The translations under genes and the position numbers were made by a program. The notes beneath the pieces were generated by a model, which was not told where the DNA came from, made no database searches, and saw only the letters and a program-made list of their open reading frames with translations. Shown piece by piece: positions 5,003 to 5,287 of a stretch of 5,287 nt of DNA. Position 1 is the stretch's first letter; each line of letters starts with the position of its first letter. The DNA lies in the NCBI GenBank assembly GCA_020430865.1, contig JAGQIY010000618.1, forward strand, positions 1 through 5,287. The letters run 5' to 3'. This stretch comes from Myxococcales bacterium. GTDB taxonomy: Bacteria > Myxococcota > Polyangia > Polyangiales > Polyangiaceae.

Positions 5003-5287
5003 TCAGAACAACCGACGCAGGTGGCGGCTGACCGGTGGCGAAGACGCCCGAGCGCGCGCGATCTCCTTGCTGTCCAGCGGTCGATGGACGCTCTTGCCGT
5101 GCATGCGAACGCTGCGCGCCTCTTCGAGCTCGATGCGCAAGCGATCCAGTTCGGCACCGGGAGCCGCCAGGAAACTCGGTCGCAACGCGTGGCGCGACTC
5201 ACGTAGCTTGGCCAACGCGGTGTAGCTGTGGGCGCTCACCATCAGGTCCCGTTCTTCGACGTTCTGCAGCAAGTCGAGCGCCTCGGA
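5003..5287 (-). CDS. C-terminal part of a paralogue of the exported protein, cut by the right edge
   Basis: The frame is open from the right edge to a TGA at 5005-5003, giving 94 visible residues that begin SEALDLLQNVEERDLMVS. They align without gaps to residues 155-224 of the neighbouring protein at about 70% identity (49 of 70 by eye). Identity is highest over RPSFLAAPGAELDRLRI, where both copies match perfectly. The tail after the shared RPL differs completely and ends in an Arg-rich RHLRRLF. The internal TTG near 5272 is not a credible start because the homology continues upstream of it. By analogy, the missing part should carry a signal peptide and a helical N-terminal region. No function is assignable. 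The two genes are 18 nt apart and likely form one transcript. Confidence 0.8.
   Translation of the reverse strand, partial: SEALDLLQNVEERDLMVSAHSYTALAKLRESRHALRPSFLAAPGAELDRLRIELEEARSVRMHGKSVHRPLDSKEIARARASSPPVSRHLRRLF

Overview
The window is GC-rich, densely packed bacterial chromosome. Long runs of G/C-ending codons, Ala/Pro/Arg-rich proteins, exported proteins of unknown family in tandem, and a serine-hydrolase lipoprotein with an Ala-Pro linker would suit a myxobacterium-like (Polyangiales/Myxococcales) genome. That assignment is an inference from style, not from a marker gene. I see no RNA gene, insertion sequence, CRISPR array or origin.

Layout, left to right. Positions 1-36 (minus) hold what looks like the first 12 codons of a Thr-rich protein that continues off the left edge. 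Positions 37-467 carry no gene I can support, only a perfect 9-bp-stem hairpin at 135-159. A DUF1330-family protein (468-779, minus) and a serine-hydrolase lipoprotein of the beta-lactamase/class C penicillin-binding-protein clan (872-2320, plus) are transcribed divergently from a 92-bp spacer.

The best-defined unit is a compact four-gene plus-strand operon at 2430-4261: two tandem paralogous VOC (glyoxalase/PhnB-like) proteins, a small cysteine-free ArsR-type repressor, and an AHSA1-type SRPBCC protein. The second VOC gene starts 13 nt after the first, the ArsR gene overlaps VOC-2 by 1 nt (TGATG), and the SRPBCC gene overlaps ArsR by 4 nt (ATGA). An AT-rich island just before the first gene holds an imperfect 22-bp palindrome (2400-2421) over a possible -10 element. 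It is a good candidate for the ArsR operator, which would make the operon autoregulated. ArsR + SRPBCC (+ VOC) neighbourhoods are a known theme. The tandem VOC pair, the operator and the probable short-leader start of VOC-1 are the details worth following up.

On the minus strand at the right end are two tandem paralogues. One is a complete 234-residue, probably exported, protein (4280-4984). The other is the last 94 residues of its upstream relative (5003 to the right edge). They share a strongly conserved C-terminal module (about 70% identical over 70 residues) that I do not recognise. This pair is the likeliest undescribed family in the window. The operon and this pair converge, with 18 bp between stop codons and no obvious terminator.
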